A DNA stretch of 64,000 nucleotides from Xanthobacteraceae bacterium (GCA_030041005.1 JASHOR010000131.1:62001-126000), one strand, 5' to 3'; positions 55,388 through 64,000 are shown, counted from the stretch's first letter. Translations and numbers: made by a program. Notes: a model not told the origin generated them from the sequence alone.

Positions 55388-56452
55388 CTACCCTGATGCC
55401 ATGGTCGTTGTTTTCGCCTTCGCCGCCTCCTCCAGAGGCCAGCGCGGGCGCGGAGCGAAATCGAGCGAATCGACGCGCCCGAGCGCCAGCCGTTCGGCGC
55501 CCGCCCACGCGACCATCGCCCCGTTATCGGTACACAGTGCCGGCGGTGGCGCGACGAGCTGGGTGCCGGCCTCGAAGGCGACCCGATGCAGGATTTTCCG
55601 GATCGCCTGGTTGGCCGCCACGCCGCCGGCGCAGACCAAAGCATTGGGGGTGCCGATGCGCTCGCGGAACATGCGCAGCCCCATCCGCAACCGGTCCATG
55701 ACCACATCCACTACGGCCTGCTGGAACGACGCGCACAAGTCGGCAACGTCCTGATCGCTAAGCGGAGCAACCTTCTCGGCCTCCAGGCGAAGCGCGGTCT
55801 TCAGCCCGGAAAGGGAGAAATCGGCATCGTGCCGGCCACTCATCGGCCGCGGCAGGGAAAAGCGCGCCGGATCGCCGCTTATCGCCTCCTTCTCCACCAA
55901 TGGCCCGCCGGGATAGCCCAACCCGAGCAGTTTCGCGGTCTTGTCGAATGCCTCGCCGATGGCATCATCGAGCGTTCCGCCCAGCCGCACGCAGTCGCCG
56001 ACCCCACGCACGCCAAGGATTTGCGTGTGGCCGCCGGAGGCAAGAAACAGGCAGAAAGGAAAGTCCGTTGCGTCGGTCAGCCGCGCAGTGAGCGCGTGGG
56101 CTTCGAGGTGGTTGACCGCGATCAGCGGTTTGCCGTGGACCAGCGCGATCGCCTTGGCGGTAGTCAGCCCGACAATGAGCCCGCCGATGAGGCCGGGGCC
56201 GGCCGAAACGGCCACGCCGTCGAGCGCGGCATAGGTGCATTTCGCTTCGGCCAAGGCCTTGGCGATGATGTGGTCGAGAGCCTCCACATGGGCGCGGGCC
56301 GCGATTTCAGGTACGACGCCGCCGAACGCCGCGTGCTCGCTGATTTGCGACAGCACCACATTGGATAAGATGCGTCCGCGGCCGCTTTCTGCCCGTTCGA
56401 CCACGGCCGCGGCCGTTTCGTCGCAGGTTGTCTCAATGCCGAGGATCATCAT
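55388..56452 (-). CDS. tsaD: tRNA N6-threonylcarbamoyladenosine transferase TsaD
   Basis: Transfers the threonylcarbamoyl group to A37 of ANN-decoding tRNAs, with TsaB/TsaE. 354 residues. [19 protein letters not shown], the iron-binding [12 protein letters not shown] (HxExH), [14 protein letters not shown], ATPase-fold glycine loops ([33 protein letters not shown]) and late [16 protein letters not shown] with [16 protein letters not shown] are all present. Two adjacent ATGs (56452 and 56449) compete as starts; codons upstream of them are not family-like. Divergent from hemC with only 36 bases between. Confidence 0.95.
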   Translation of the reverse strand: MMILGIETTCDETAAAVVERAESGRGRILSNVVLSQISEHAAFGGVVPEIAARAHVEALDHIIAKALAEAKCTYAALDGVAVSAGPGLIGGLIVGLTTAKAIALVHGKPLIAVNHLEAHALTARLTDATDFPFCLFLASGGHTQILGVRGVGDCVRLGGTLDDAIGEAFDKTAKLLGLGYPGGPLVEKEAISGDPARFSLPRPMSGRHDADFSLSGLKTALRLEAEKVAPLSDQDVADLCASFQQAVVDVVMDRLRMGLRMFRERIGTPNALVCAGGVAANQAIRKILHRVAFEAGTQLVAPPPALCTDNGAMVAWAGAERLALGRVDSLDFAPRPRWPLEEAAKAKTTTMASG

Positions 56453-56488
56453 GGGTGTATTATATGCGCCGAGGCGCCTGAACGCGTA

Positions 56489-57430
56489 ATGTCCCAATCC
56501 TCCTCAACAGCGACCGCGTTGCGCATCGGTTCGCGTGGATCGCCGCTGGCACTGGCGCAAGCGCGCGAAGTGCAACGTCGGCTCGCCGACGGCTGCGGCC
56601 TTGCCGCCGACGCCATCGAGATTATCACTATCCGCACCACCGGCGATGCGATCGTGAACCGGTCGTTGGCCGAGGCCGGGGGCAAGGGGCTGTTCACCAA
56701 GGAAATCGAGGAGGCGCTCCTCCGCAAGACGATCGATCTCGCCGTGCACTCGTCCAAGGACATGCCGACAGTTCTGCCGCCGGGGCTCGTTCTGTCAGCC
56801 TTCCTGCCACGCGAGGACCCACGCGATGCATTCATCAGCCAATGCGCCGCAGGCCCGCGGACGCTGCCCCAAGGGGCCAAGGTGGGCACCGCCTCGGTGC
56901 GTCGGCAAGCGCTGCTCAAACGGCTGCGACCGGATCTGCAGGTCGTTACGTTGCGCGGCAACGTCGAGACGCGGCTTCGCAAACTAGCCGCCGGCGAGGT
57001 CGACGCCACCTTGCTGGCTGTCGCGGGCCTCAAGCGTTTGGGGCTGCTGCCGGCCGCGACCGCCGTGCTCGACATCGAGGAGTTCGTGCCCGCAGTCGGC
57101 CAAGGCGCGATTGCAATTGAGAGCCGTGCCGATGAGGCCGCCACAGCCGCGCTCCTGGCCAGGGTCAATGATGGCGATACCGCAACCGCGCTTGCCGCCG
57201 AGCGCGCCTTCCTCGCCGCGCTCGACGGTTCCTGCCGGACGCCCATCGGCGGCTACGCGCGCGTGACCGGTGGCAGCGTTCGCTTCCACGGCATCATCAT
57301 CAAGCCGGACGGAAGCGAGGCCTACGAGGTTTTCCGAGAAGGTCGCCGCGAGGAGGCGCCATTGCTCGGTGCAGATGCCGGTCGCGAGCTGAAAGGTCGC
57401 GCAGGCGTCGGCTTCTTCGCGCAGGATTGA
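56489..57430 (+). CDS. hemC: hydroxymethylbilane synthase (porphobilinogen deaminase)
   Basis: Polymerises four porphobilinogens to hydroxymethylbilane in haem synthesis. 313 residues with [20 protein letters not shown], the [18 protein letters not shown] loop, the catalytic [35 protein letters not shown] and [13 protein letters not shown], and the dipyrromethane-bearing cysteine in [18 protein letters not shown]. First gene of hemC-hemD-mitofilin-hemY. The promoter must lie in the 36-base gap shared with tsaD or overlap tsaD. Confidence 0.97.
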   Translation: MSQSSSTATALRIGSRGSPLALAQAREVQRRLADGCGLAADAIEIITIRTTGDAIVNRSLAEAGGKGLFTKEIEEALLRKTIDLAVHSSKDMPTVLPPGLVLSAFLPREDPRDAFISQCAAGPRTLPQGAKVGTASVRRQALLKRLRPDLQVVTLRGNVETRLRKLAAGEVDATLLAVAGLKRLGLLPAATAVLDIEEFVPAVGQGAIAIESRADEAATAALLARVNDGDTATALAAERAFLAALDGSCRTPIGGYARVTGGSVRFHGIIIKPDGSEAYEVFREGRREEAPLLGADAGRELKGRAGVGFFAQD

Positions 57431-57433
57431 GCC

Positions 57434-58150
57434 GTGCGACTCCTCGTCACGCGTCCGCAACCCGACGCCCAGCGCACAGCCGAAGCGTTACGAACGTCCG
57501 GGCACAGCGCCATCGTCGCTCCGCTTCTGCATATCGAAGCCGTGGCGAACGTCCAGTTTGGCGCCGGGCCGTGGGCGGCAATCGTAGTCACCAGCGCCAA
57601 CGCCGCGGCCGCAATCGCCGCGCACGAACGTCGTGCTTCGCTGCTCCACCTGCCGGCCTTCGCAGTCGGCGACCGCAGCGCCGAAGCCATGCGCGCCGCA
57701 GGCTTTGCCGATGTAATCTCCGCCGGCGGCGCGGTCGACGATCTCGTGCGCCTCGTGGCTGCGCACACGAAACCGGGCTCGCGGCTTCTCTATCTCGCCG
57801 GCGAGGACCGCTCCGGCGATCTTGCCGGCAACGTCGGCAGGCATGGATTGACGCTGGAGACAGTCGTGCTCTATCGCGCGGTCATGGTGGAGACGTTGCC
57901 GCAAGCTGCGCTTGATGCATTGAGCGTCGGCTTGGACGGCGTGCTGCACTTCTCGCGCCGCAGCGCCGAGGCTTATCTGCGGGCGGCACAGGCCGGGAGC
58001 ATCCTTGAAGCGGCGCTGACGCCTGCACATTTCTGTCTGTCACCACGCACCGCGCAGCCGCTGCAGCGGGCCGGCGCCCGACGCGTGCACGTGGCGCGCC
58101 AGCCGGACGAGGCGGCGCTGATCGCCATCGTCGAGTCACATTCGCGATAG
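57434..58150 (+). CDS. hemD: uroporphyrinogen-III synthase
   Basis: Closes and rearranges hydroxymethylbilane to uroporphyrinogen III. 238 residues: MRLLVTRPQPDAQRTAEALR at the N-terminus, WAAIVVTSANAAAAIAAH, YLAGEDRSGDLAGNVGRHGL and GVLHFSRRSAEAYLRAAQAG are the recognisable weakly conserved HemD motifs. The start is GTG 57434, three bases after the hemC stop. The TAG stop doubles as the left end of the MITE at 58148. Confidence 0.93.
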   Translation: MRLLVTRPQPDAQRTAEALRTSGHSAIVAPLLHIEAVANVQFGAGPWAAIVVTSANAAAAIAAHERRASLLHLPAFAVGDRSAEAMRAAGFADVISAGGAVDDLVRLVAAHTKPGSRLLYLAGEDRSGDLAGNVGRHGLTLETVVLYRAVMVETLPQAALDALSVGLDGVLHFSRRSAEAYLRAAQAGSILEAALTPAHFCLSPRTAQPLQRAGARRVHVARQPDEAALIAIVESHSR

Positions 58151-58310
58151 TGTGGCGGTTCTGAAATCCGCATCATTTCTGCCGCGACCTCGTCATGCGG
58201 ATTTCTGAACCAAAGCCACACTAGATCAATAAGTTGCGAGTGTCCTTCGATTCCGAAGTTTGCAAATGAGGGTGCCGCATAATGATGCGAATTTCGGAAT
58301 CGGGACACTA
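58148..58310. repeat. full-length TA-ended MITE-like element (copy 2, inverted)
   Basis: 163 bp from TA to TA, opposite in orientation to the copy at 32958 and about 96% identical to it by hand comparison (roughly seven differences). Unit 2 here (58148-58223) is itself bounded by TAGTGTGGC and GCCACACTA, and unit 1 follows after a linker. Terminal inverted repeats agree at 23 of 28 positions. The element lies between hemD and the mitofilin gene and its TAG is the hemD stop. Confidence 0.8.
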
Positions 58311-58428
58311 GGTGCGCCGCTTTGACCCGTGACGGAGGTTCGATCTGTTGCCGCAATCATGGACGCGTACTATGGCGTGGCGGCGAGTGGGACCGCTGGA
58401 CCATTCGCCGCGGCGCCTTGGAGACAGC

Positions 58429-59694
58429 ATGAGCGAGCCTGACAGCACCCGCCGCCGACGGCCCCCGACTATCGATCTGACGGCGACCGAAATCGGCACC
58501 GAGAGCCCGGCGTCTGCGACGGGGTCCTCGCAAACGGCGGACGGCGGCACTCGGCAGGGTCGGAGCGGACCAGCGGCGGGCAACCCTGCTGCCGGCGCAA
58601 ACACTGGCGCGCGGCTATGGGTCCCTGCTCTGGCGGCGGCAGCGGGCGTCATTCTTGGCGCGGCCGTCATTTTTGCCCTATCGGTTTCGGGCGTGCTCTT
58701 CCCGCAAGGCTCAACGCCGGCGCCGGCAAACAGCGCGATGGGCGCCATCGCGACGCAGCTCGACAAAATTCAAACCCAATTGCAATCGCGGCCGGCTGAC
58801 GCGGCTGCGGCGGCTCGCCTGGCGAATGTCGAAACGCAGACGAAGGCGCTAAGCGACTCGCTTGCCGCCATCAATCGGCGGCTCGATGAGATCGCGAGCG
58901 CGGCGCAGAAGGCGGGCCGGCGCGCCGACGCCGCGGCCGCTACGGCGAACGGTGCAGCGCAGAACGCCACTACCGCGTCAGCGGCGGCAAAGACCGCAAC
59001 GCAAGACGCCAATGCCGCATCGCAGGCGGTGAAGGGCGCAGTGCAGAATTCAATTGAGCGCAGCGATCTCGATGCGCTTGCGGCTCGTATCGCGACACTC
59101 GAGGATTCGATCAAGGCACTCTCGGCCAAGACTGCGAACTCGTTGGCCGGCGCCGAGGACCACGCGGCGCGAGCGGCCGTTGCCGCGTCGGCACTGCGCG
59201 CAGCCGTCGAACGCGGTGCGCCCTATCAAGTTGAACTGGCGGGCATGAAATCGCTCGGTGCGGATCAATCCGTCATCGCCGCGCTGCAACCGTTTGCTGC
59301 CGGCGGAATCCCGACTGACCGCGCGCTGGCGCGCCAGCTTGGGCAACTGACTGGATCGCTGCAATCGACGCATCAGCCATCAAGCGCGCCTGACAGCGGC
59401 GGCGGTTTCCTTGGCCGCCTCGAAAGCAATGCCAGAAATCTCGTCCAAATCACGCCGGTCGGTGCGCCGGCCGCCGCCAACCCGTCTTCGTCGCCGATGT
59501 CCCGAGTCGACGCCGATGCCGCCAACGCCGATATTGCCGCCGCGCTGGCCGACATCGCCCAACTCCCGCAATCCGCTAAAACGCGGCTCGAACCGTGGGT
59601 GCAGAAGGTGACCGCGCGCAATGCCGCCGTAGCGGCGAGCCGGCGCATCGCCGCCGATGCGCTCGCCGCGCTGACCAGCGTCAAGACCCAATGA
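58429..59694 (+). CDS. mitofilin/Mic60-like inner-membrane protein (COG4223)
   Basis: 421 residues. A charged, low-complexity N-terminus is followed by one transmembrane helix (residues about 65-85, VPALAAAAGVILGAAVIFAL) and a long periplasmic alanine-rich coiled coil (AIATQLDKIQTQLQSRPADA; TTASAAAKTATQDANAASQA). The C-terminal part (ALRAAVERGAPYQVELAGMK; ALARQLGQLTGSLQ) matches alphaproteobacterial mitofilin, the ancestor of mitochondrial Mic60, which bends membranes. GGAG lies 6 bases before ATG 58429. It overlaps hemY by four bases and belongs to the haem operon, as in many alphaproteobacteria. Confidence 0.85.
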   Translation: MSEPDSTRRRRPPTIDLTATEIGTESPASATGSSQTADGGTRQGRSGPAAGNPAAGANTGARLWVPALAAAAGVILGAAVIFALSVSGVLFPQGSTPAPANSAMGAIATQLDKIQTQLQSRPADAAAAARLANVETQTKALSDSLAAINRRLDEIASAAQKAGRRADAAAATANGAAQNATTASAAAKTATQDANAASQAVKGAVQNSIERSDLDALAARIATLEDSIKALSAKTANSLAGAEDHAARAAVAASALRAAVERGAPYQVELAGMKSLGADQSVIAALQPFAAGGIPTDRALARQLGQLTGSLQSTHQPSSAPDSGGGFLGRLESNARNLVQITPVGAPAAANPSSSPMSRVDADAANADIAAALADIAQLPQSAKTRLEPWVQKVTARNAAVAASRRIAADALAALTSVKTQ

Positions 59695-61304
59695 TTCGCG
59701 TCGTCGTATTCCTCATCGTCGTTGGCGCGCTGTCGTTCGGCGTGTCTTGGCTCGCGGATCGACCGGGCGACGTTGTCATCACCTGGCAGGGTTTGCGCAT
59801 CGAAACCTCATTGATGGTTCTGGTCGGAGTGGTCGCGGTGCTCGTGGCGCTTGTTGTCGCGATCTGGAGCGTGATCCGCGCCTTGCTCCGCTCGCCGTTC
59901 GCGTTCGCCAATTATCGGCGCAATCGTCGCGGCTCGCGCGCCTATGAAGTGATCTCGAACGGGCTCATTGCCATCGGCGCCGGCGATACCGCCGCTGCGC
60001 GCAAGCACTCGGCCGCGGTCAATCGCATCGCCTCCGATGAGCCGCTGGCGCTTCTGCTCAGCGCGCAATCGGCCCAGCTTTCCGGCGACCGCGAAAGCGC
60101 CGAGCGCGTGTTCCGCGCCATGGCGAGCCGCACCGACACCAAAACGCTTGGCCTGCGCGGCCTGTTCATCGAGGCGCAGCGGCGCGATGACGTCGCCGGC
60201 GCCCGCGCTTATGCCGAAGAAGCAGCGCGCACTTCGCCCTCGCTTGGCTGGGCCGGCCGCGCGGTGCTCGAATTTCGCTGCGCGGCTGGCGATTGGGCAG
60301 GGGCGCTGGCGCTGCTCGAACGCGGCAAAGCTGCGCTCGACAAGGCGATCTATCGCCGGCAACGCGCGGTCATGCTGACGGCCTGGGCGACCGACATCGA
60401 GGAAACCGACCGTGACATGGCCAAAGCCCATGCGCTTGAGGCGGTGAAGCTGGCGCCGACCTTGGTGCCGGCGGCGGCGCTGGCGGGGCGCATGCTGGCC
60501 GAGGGCGGCGAGTTGCGCAAAGCCTCGCGCGTCGTCGTCAAGGCTTGGCGCGCCAATCCGCATCCGGATCTGGCGCAAGCCTATGCCGAATTGCGCTTCG
60601 GCGACGCCGCGCGCGATCATCTGGCGCGTGTCGAAGCGCTGATCCGAAAAACGCCGGCTCAGATCGAAGGAGCGCTGACGGTGGCGCGTGCCGCGCTCGA
60701 CGCGCGCGAGTTCGGCAAGGCGCGTGCCGCGCTCGCCCGCTACCTCGCCGCGCCGACGAAGCGGGTCGCACTGCTGATGGCAGACCTGGAACGGGCCGAA
60801 CACAACGACGAAGGCCGCGCCCGCGAATGGCTGGCTCGCGCTCTCAACGCCGCGCCCGACCCGCAATGGACCGCCGACGGACATGTTTCCGATCGCTGGC
60901 TGCCGATATCGCCGGTCACCGGCCGTCTCGACGCGTTCGAATGGCGCGTGCCGTTCACCGGTACGGTGACCACGCCCGTGATCGAATCCATGCCGCAGCC
61001 TGCATCTTCGGCTGCGGCTGAAACGGAGCAACAGCCGCCCGCGGAGCGCGAGGCAGCCCGGCATGAGCCAGAACCGCATGAGCCGGCGCGCGATCAGCCC
61101 GAGCCGGCGGCGCACGAGAGCAAGGCGTCCGCGCCATCACCTGAAGCTGCCGCTCCTTCCGCAAACGCTGCTGGCAAATGGCGGGCGCCGGCGAGTTCGC
61201 CAGTCATTCCGCTGGTCCACGCGCCGGACGATCCCGGGCCGGACAACGTCGAGGATAGTGAGTCGCCGCCGCAAGCCTCCGGCTGGCGGAAGGCCGTCGA
61301 GTGA
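59691..61304 (+). CDS. hemY: HemY N-terminal domain protein (TPR)
   Basis: 537 residues. Two N-terminal membrane helices (VVVFLIVVGALSFGVSWLAD; MVLVGVVAVLVALVVAIWSV) frame WQGLRIETS, then FAFANYRRNRRGSRAYEVIS opens the HemY_N and TPR region (ALLLSAQSAQLSGDRESAER; ARAYAEEAARTSPSLGWAGR). The C-terminal 130 residues are Pro/Glu/Ala-rich. This is HemY of the HemX-HemY operon, thought to scaffold haem synthesis at the membrane, not the coproporphyrinogen oxidase of Bacillus with the same name. Start overlaps the mitofilin stop (ATGA). Confidence 0.9.
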   Translation: MIRVVVFLIVVGALSFGVSWLADRPGDVVITWQGLRIETSLMVLVGVVAVLVALVVAIWSVIRALLRSPFAFANYRRNRRGSRAYEVISNGLIAIGAGDTAAARKHSAAVNRIASDEPLALLLSAQSAQLSGDRESAERVFRAMASRTDTKTLGLRGLFIEAQRRDDVAGARAYAEEAARTSPSLGWAGRAVLEFRCAAGDWAGALALLERGKAALDKAIYRRQRAVMLTAWATDIEETDRDMAKAHALEAVKLAPTLVPAAALAGRMLAEGGELRKASRVVVKAWRANPHPDLAQAYAELRFGDAARDHLARVEALIRKTPAQIEGALTVARAALDAREFGKARAALARYLAAPTKRVALLMADLERAEHNDEGRAREWLARALNAAPDPQWTADGHVSDRWLPISPVTGRLDAFEWRVPFTGTVTTPVIESMPQPASSAAAETEQQPPAEREAARHEPEPHEPARDQPEPAAHESKASAPSPEAAAPSANAAGKWRAPASSPVIPLVHAPDDPGPDNVEDSESPPQASGWRKAVE

Positions 61305-61414
61305 GACGTGGCTGTAGAGAAGACCGAGTGCTGCTTTGAGTGAAGCCGGCCCGGGCACCAATTGTTGTCAAGTCGCCCGTTGTAATTGAAATATAGTGCA
61401 GGACAGAGCCGTGC

Positions 61415-62356
61415 ATGGCTGAAGGCGTCGCCGACGATGTGAACGAGAAGGCTCGCTCCCTGCCGCAACGCGGCAGCGCGGTGAGCACCGCTGCGGCGTT
61501 TCTCGCCAGCATCGGGCGCGAGGTGCGGCGCAACCGCGCCAAACGCGGGATGACGCGACGGCAATTGGCTCACGCCTCGGCCACGTCCGAGCGCTATCTG
61601 GCCCAGATCGAGAGCGGTGTCGGCAATCCTTCGGTCAGCGTGCTGCGCGCGATCGCGCATGCACTCGGCGTCGAGGCATCCGCGCTGTTGACGGAACCCG
61701 GCACGCGGCCGGCGGTGCTGGCGAACATCCTCGGCCTGTTGGCGCAAGTCCCGGAGCGCGAATTGACGGCGCTCGCCAAAGAGATCGAGGTTCGCGTGGC
61801 GGGCTTGGATGGTGCTGACCGCGCCCGGCGCATCGCGCTCGTTGGCCTGCGCGGCGCCGGCAAGTCAACGCTGGGGCGATTGCTCGCCCAGCATTTCGGC
61901 TGGCCGTTCATCGAGCTGGATCGCCTGGTCGAGGAGGATTACGGCGCCAGCATCCCCGACCTCATCGAAATGGCCGGCACCGCGACGTTCCGCCGGCTGG
62001 AACGGGCCGCGCTCGAACGGGTGATTGCGCAGCACGCCGCCGCCGTCATCACCACGGCCGGCGGCATCGTCGCCGATCCGGAAACTTATGCGCTGCTGCT
62101 TCGGCGCACCCACACGGTCTGGATCAAGGCGCGTCCAGAGGATCACATGAGCCGGGTGATGGCACAGGGCGACTTCCGGCCCATGGCGCAAAACCGCGAA
62201 GCCATGGCCGACCTGATGGCGATCCTCGAAGCCCGCCGTGCCGATTATGCTCGCGCCGAGGCCGAAATGGATACGTCGGGCGACGGCGTGGAGCGGAGTT
62301 TTGCGAAGCTGCTTGGCATCGTCACGTCGTGGCTTGGGTCGGACCAAGCGGTGTGA
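61415..62356 (+). CDS. boxR: BoxR/BzdR-type regulator: HTH fused to a shikimate-kinase-like domain
   Basis: 313 residues. An XRE-type helix-turn-helix (residues about 35-85, MTRRQLAHASATSERYLAQI; NPSVSVLRAIAHALGVEASA) is joined to a P-loop domain resembling shikimate kinase (RIALVGLRGAGKSTLGRLLA; WPFIELDRLVEEDYGASIPD; TTAGGIVADPETYALLLRRT). This fusion is the hallmark of BzdR/BoxR, repressors of benzoyl-CoA degradation genes that sense benzoyl-CoA. No box or bzd catabolic genes are in the window, only a hydrolase downstream and then an insertion sequence; they may lie beyond the right edge. Confidence 0.9.
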   Translation: MAEGVADDVNEKARSLPQRGSAVSTAAAFLASIGREVRRNRAKRGMTRRQLAHASATSERYLAQIESGVGNPSVSVLRAIAHALGVEASALLTEPGTRPAVLANILGLLAQVPERELTALAKEIEVRVAGLDGADRARRIALVGLRGAGKSTLGRLLAQHFGWPFIELDRLVEEDYGASIPDLIEMAGTATFRRLERAALERVIAQHAAAVITTAGGIVADPETYALLLRRTHTVWIKARPEDHMSRVMAQGDFRPMAQNREAMADLMAILEARRADYARAEAEMDTSGDGVERSFAKLLGIVTSWLGSDQAV

Positions 62357-62389
62357 CACTGCCGCCGACGTATCGACAGAGTTTTGATC

Positions 62390-63223
62390 ATGAGTCTTGC
62401 AGACACCGGCTTTCTCGATCTTGCGCCGATGCGGCTCGAATACCGCATGATCGGGCCGCGACCCGAGTCGGCGCCGACCGTGGTCATGCTGCACGAGGGG
62501 CTCGGTTCGGTGGCGCTGTGGGGCAGTTTTCCGGAAAAACTCGCAGCGGCCACCGGGCTCGGAGTTTTTCTCTACTCGCGCGCCGGTTACGGCCGATCGA
62601 GCCCGGGGCGATTGCCGCGCTCGGTCTCATTCATGCATGAAGAGGCGATGGACGTGCTGCCGCGCGTGCTGGCGGCGATCGGCTTCCAGCGCGGCCTCCT
62701 GTTCGGCCACAGCGACGGCGCCTCGATCGCAGCCATCTACGCCGGCTCGGTTCAGGATCACCGCGTGCGCGGTCTGGTGCTGATTGCGCCGCACTTTTTC
62801 ACCGAGGACATGGGGATCACCGAGATTCGCCGCGCCCGCGAGGCCTTCGATTCTGGGGTGTTGCGCGAGAAGCTGAGCCGCTGGCACAGCGATGTCGATT
62901 GCGCTTTCCGCTCCTGGAGCGAACCCTGGCTCGATCCGCAATTTCGCAGGTGGGACATCACCGAAGCGCTCGGCTACATCCGCGTGCCAATCCTGATCGT
63001 GCAGGGCGAGCAAGACCAGTACGGCACCCTCAAGCAGATCGAGACCGCGAAGGAGGAGTGCTTCTGTCCGGTCGATGCCGCGGTGCTGCCGGGTATCCGC
63101 CACGACCCCTGCCGCGAAGCGCCCGAACTCACGCTCACGGCGGTGGTGGATTTCATCAATCGGCTCTTGCACGATCATCGCGAAGGTCTGAGCCGCTCGG
63201 GGGCGAGGATTGCAATCATGTGA
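62390..63223 (+). CDS. alpha/beta hydrolase
   Basis: 277 residues of an alpha/beta hydrolase fold. Oxyanion region VVMLHEGLGSVALWGSFPEK, catalytic serine in the nucleophile elbow LLFGHSDGASIAAIYAGS (G-H-S-D-G), the acid in ILIVQGEQDQYGTLKQIETA and the histidine in LPGIRHDPCREAPELT. In known box clusters of benzoate degraders a similar hydrolase follows boxR and may release products from CoA esters, so co-regulation is likely. ATG 62390 (MSLADTGFLD) is preferred over a TTG two codons earlier. It starts 33 bases after boxR. Confidence 0.9.
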   Translation: MSLADTGFLDLAPMRLEYRMIGPRPESAPTVVMLHEGLGSVALWGSFPEKLAAATGLGVFLYSRAGYGRSSPGRLPRSVSFMHEEAMDVLPRVLAAIGFQRGLLFGHSDGASIAAIYAGSVQDHRVRGLVLIAPHFFTEDMGITEIRRAREAFDSGVLREKLSRWHSDVDCAFRSWSEPWLDPQFRRWDITEALGYIRVPILIVQGEQDQYGTLKQIETAKEECFCPVDAAVLPGIRHDPCREAPELTLTAVVDFINRLLHDHREGLSRSGARIAIM

Positions 63224-63296
63224 ATTATAATCACGATATGTGACTTGCCGTACCCACCACAAAATAGGGCGCGACGCGCGGCACGTTTTTTAGAAG

Positions 63297-63467
63297 CTAA
63301 TCGCCTTTTGGGTTGCGCTGTTGGCGCGCCATTTCGCGGACGATCCGATCAAAGGCGTCGGATCGTTCGTCGGCGCCGACTTCCCGAGCGGCTTCCTTGA
63401 ACCGCTCGGATTGGCGCTTGTCACTGATCTTCGGCTTTCGCTTTTGTTTCTCGCCGCGTTTTCCCAT
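63297..63467 (-). CDS. small basic accessory protein of the IS1595-type element
   Basis: 56 residues: MGKRGEKQKRKPKISDKRQS, then ERFKEAAREVGADERSDAFD RIVREMARQQRNPKGD. It is very basic at the N-terminus and helical after it. Small proteins with this opening follow IS1595 transposases in many Hyphomicrobiales, but their function is not known to me. It begins 9 bases downstream of the transposase stop and is likely translated from the same mRNA. Confidence 0.75.
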   Translation of the reverse strand: MGKRGEKQKRKPKISDKRQSERFKEAAREVGADERSDAFDRIVREMARQQRNPKGD

Positions 63468-63475
63468 AGGGCCTC

Positions 63476-64000
63476 TCAGTGATGAGGCGTTCGATATGTC
63501 AGGCGCTTGCCGACGATGCCCTTGAGTGCGCGGTCTGCCCGCGCCACGTCGTTAACGCCCAACCCGATTCGGTTGCTGTAGCGAAAATCAAATTCTGCCA
63601 GATAGCGATGCAAATGCTTTTCCTTGCAGTGCTGATACACGCCCTTCATGCCGCGCTTGAAGACAGAGTAGTAATTTTCGACCGTGTTGCTGTGGATGTT
63701 CCCGTCGCGGACGTATTCGCCGATGCTGTGGCGGACGGCATCATGCGCCGCGAAGTCCTTGCCGATTGCGTTGTAGTGCCGCGCCTCATCGGTCATCAGG
63801 TGAGTCTCACGTAACACGTTCGCGCGCACGATGGGTGCGATGTCGTCCATCTTCATGCCGTCGATATGGAAACTGCGGGCCGATCCGCCACGTTCCACCA
63901 GAGTCAGCACAGCGTTTTTGTGGTGTGCGCCACCGCGCTTCACCGGCTTACCTTCAATCCGGCCAATGTAGGTTTCGTCAGATTCGACGATCTTGCCCGC
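63476..64000 (-). CDS. IS1595-family transposase, N-terminal part outside the window
   Basis: Reading from the right edge the frame gives AGKIVESDETYIGRIEGKPV, the first catalytic-domain motif of ISXO2-like transposases (ESDETYIG), then HKNAVLTLVERGGSARSFHI, the second acidic region VLRETHLMTDEARHYNAIGK and SNTVENYYSVFKRGMKGVYQ (final E-N pair of the DDEN site), ending with RFDFRYSNR-type FDFRYSNRIGLGVNDVARAD. The family has about 300-320 residues, so about 175 are visible. The N-terminal zinc-binding part lies beyond 64000. The catalytic residues seen are intact, so the element may be active. Confidence 0.9.
   Translation of the reverse strand, partial: AGKIVESDETYIGRIEGKPVKRGGAHHKNAVLTLVERGGSARSFHIDGMKMDDIAPIVRANVLRETHLMTDEARHYNAIGKDFAAHDAVRHSIGEYVRDGNIHSNTVENYYSVFKRGMKGVYQHCKEKHLHRYLAEFDFRYSNRIGLGVNDVARADRALKGIVGKRLTYRTPHH

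Larger units (their letters stand above)
63240..64000 (-). mobile_element. IS1595-type (ISXO2-like) insertion sequence, partial
   Basis: Holds a transposase and a small accessory ORF, both on the minus strand. The left border in this window is probably near 63240, where TGACTTGCCGTACCCACCAC is followed by AAAATAGG; the matching inverted repeat and the 8-bp target duplication lie outside the window, so the end is not certain. It sits right after the boxR-hydrolase pair. Confidence 0.75.

Overview
The window is GC-rich, densely packed chromosomal DNA from an alphaproteobacterium. The best fit is Hyphomicrobiales (Bradyrhizobiaceae/Xanthobacteraceae-like): a Caulobacter-type flagellar operon with FlbD and SciP, a second PodJ-like polar protein, a BoxR-type regulator, an alphaproteobacterial AccD without its zinc finger, and many short palindromic repeats. 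This placement is inferred from gene content; no database search was possible.

Layout. 1-1025: 5' part of mnmA (minus strand), running off the left edge. 1285-10048: flagellar block fliK, flgD, sciP, fliF, fliG, fliH, fliN, flbD, with a candidate sigma-54 promoter before fliK and a CtrA-like box before fliF. 10053-18048: mixed singletons (DUF1330, EAL phosphodiesterase, EF-G-like GTPase, DUF992, aspartate aminotransferase, GT87-type membrane protein, GST). 18385-22010: housekeeping run accD-folC, infA-maf-yacG, tRNA-Phe. 22096-26691: PstS-like protein, Na/Pi cotransporter, PAS chemoreceptor. 26709-35390: an ABC importer (permease, ATPase) with three paralogous NMT1/THI5-type binding proteins, a UbiD-type decarboxylase and an orphan adenine DNA methyltransferase. 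35555-42035: small hypothetical, gshA, and a MerR-thiolase-cupin-FadJ-like fatty acid/CoA operon. 42416-45841: PodJ-like Sel1-repeat protein. 45871-53224: the ligase-associated DNA-damage-response cassette (PdeM, Lhr-type helicase, exonuclease, ATP-dependent ligase) with a TPR methyltransferase. 53221-55331: GNAT and RimK-like ATP-grasp pair. 55388-61304: tsaD divergent from hemC-hemD-mitofilin-hemY. 61415-63223: BoxR-type regulator and an alpha/beta hydrolase. About 63240-64000: an IS1595-type insertion sequence running off the right edge.

The least ordinary content is the repeats. (1) A modular MITE-like element with TA ends occurs twice at full length (163 bp, 32958 and 58148) and once as a decayed single unit (3799). 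All three use their terminal TAG as the stop codon of the gene they follow. (2) Three conserved genes (glycosyltransferase, helicase, ligase) carry palindromic intergenic-type repeats inserted in frame, which add low-complexity peptide segments. (3) A REP/BIME family flanks three intergenic regions. I found no CRISPR array, prophage, toxin-antitoxin or obvious new defence operon.
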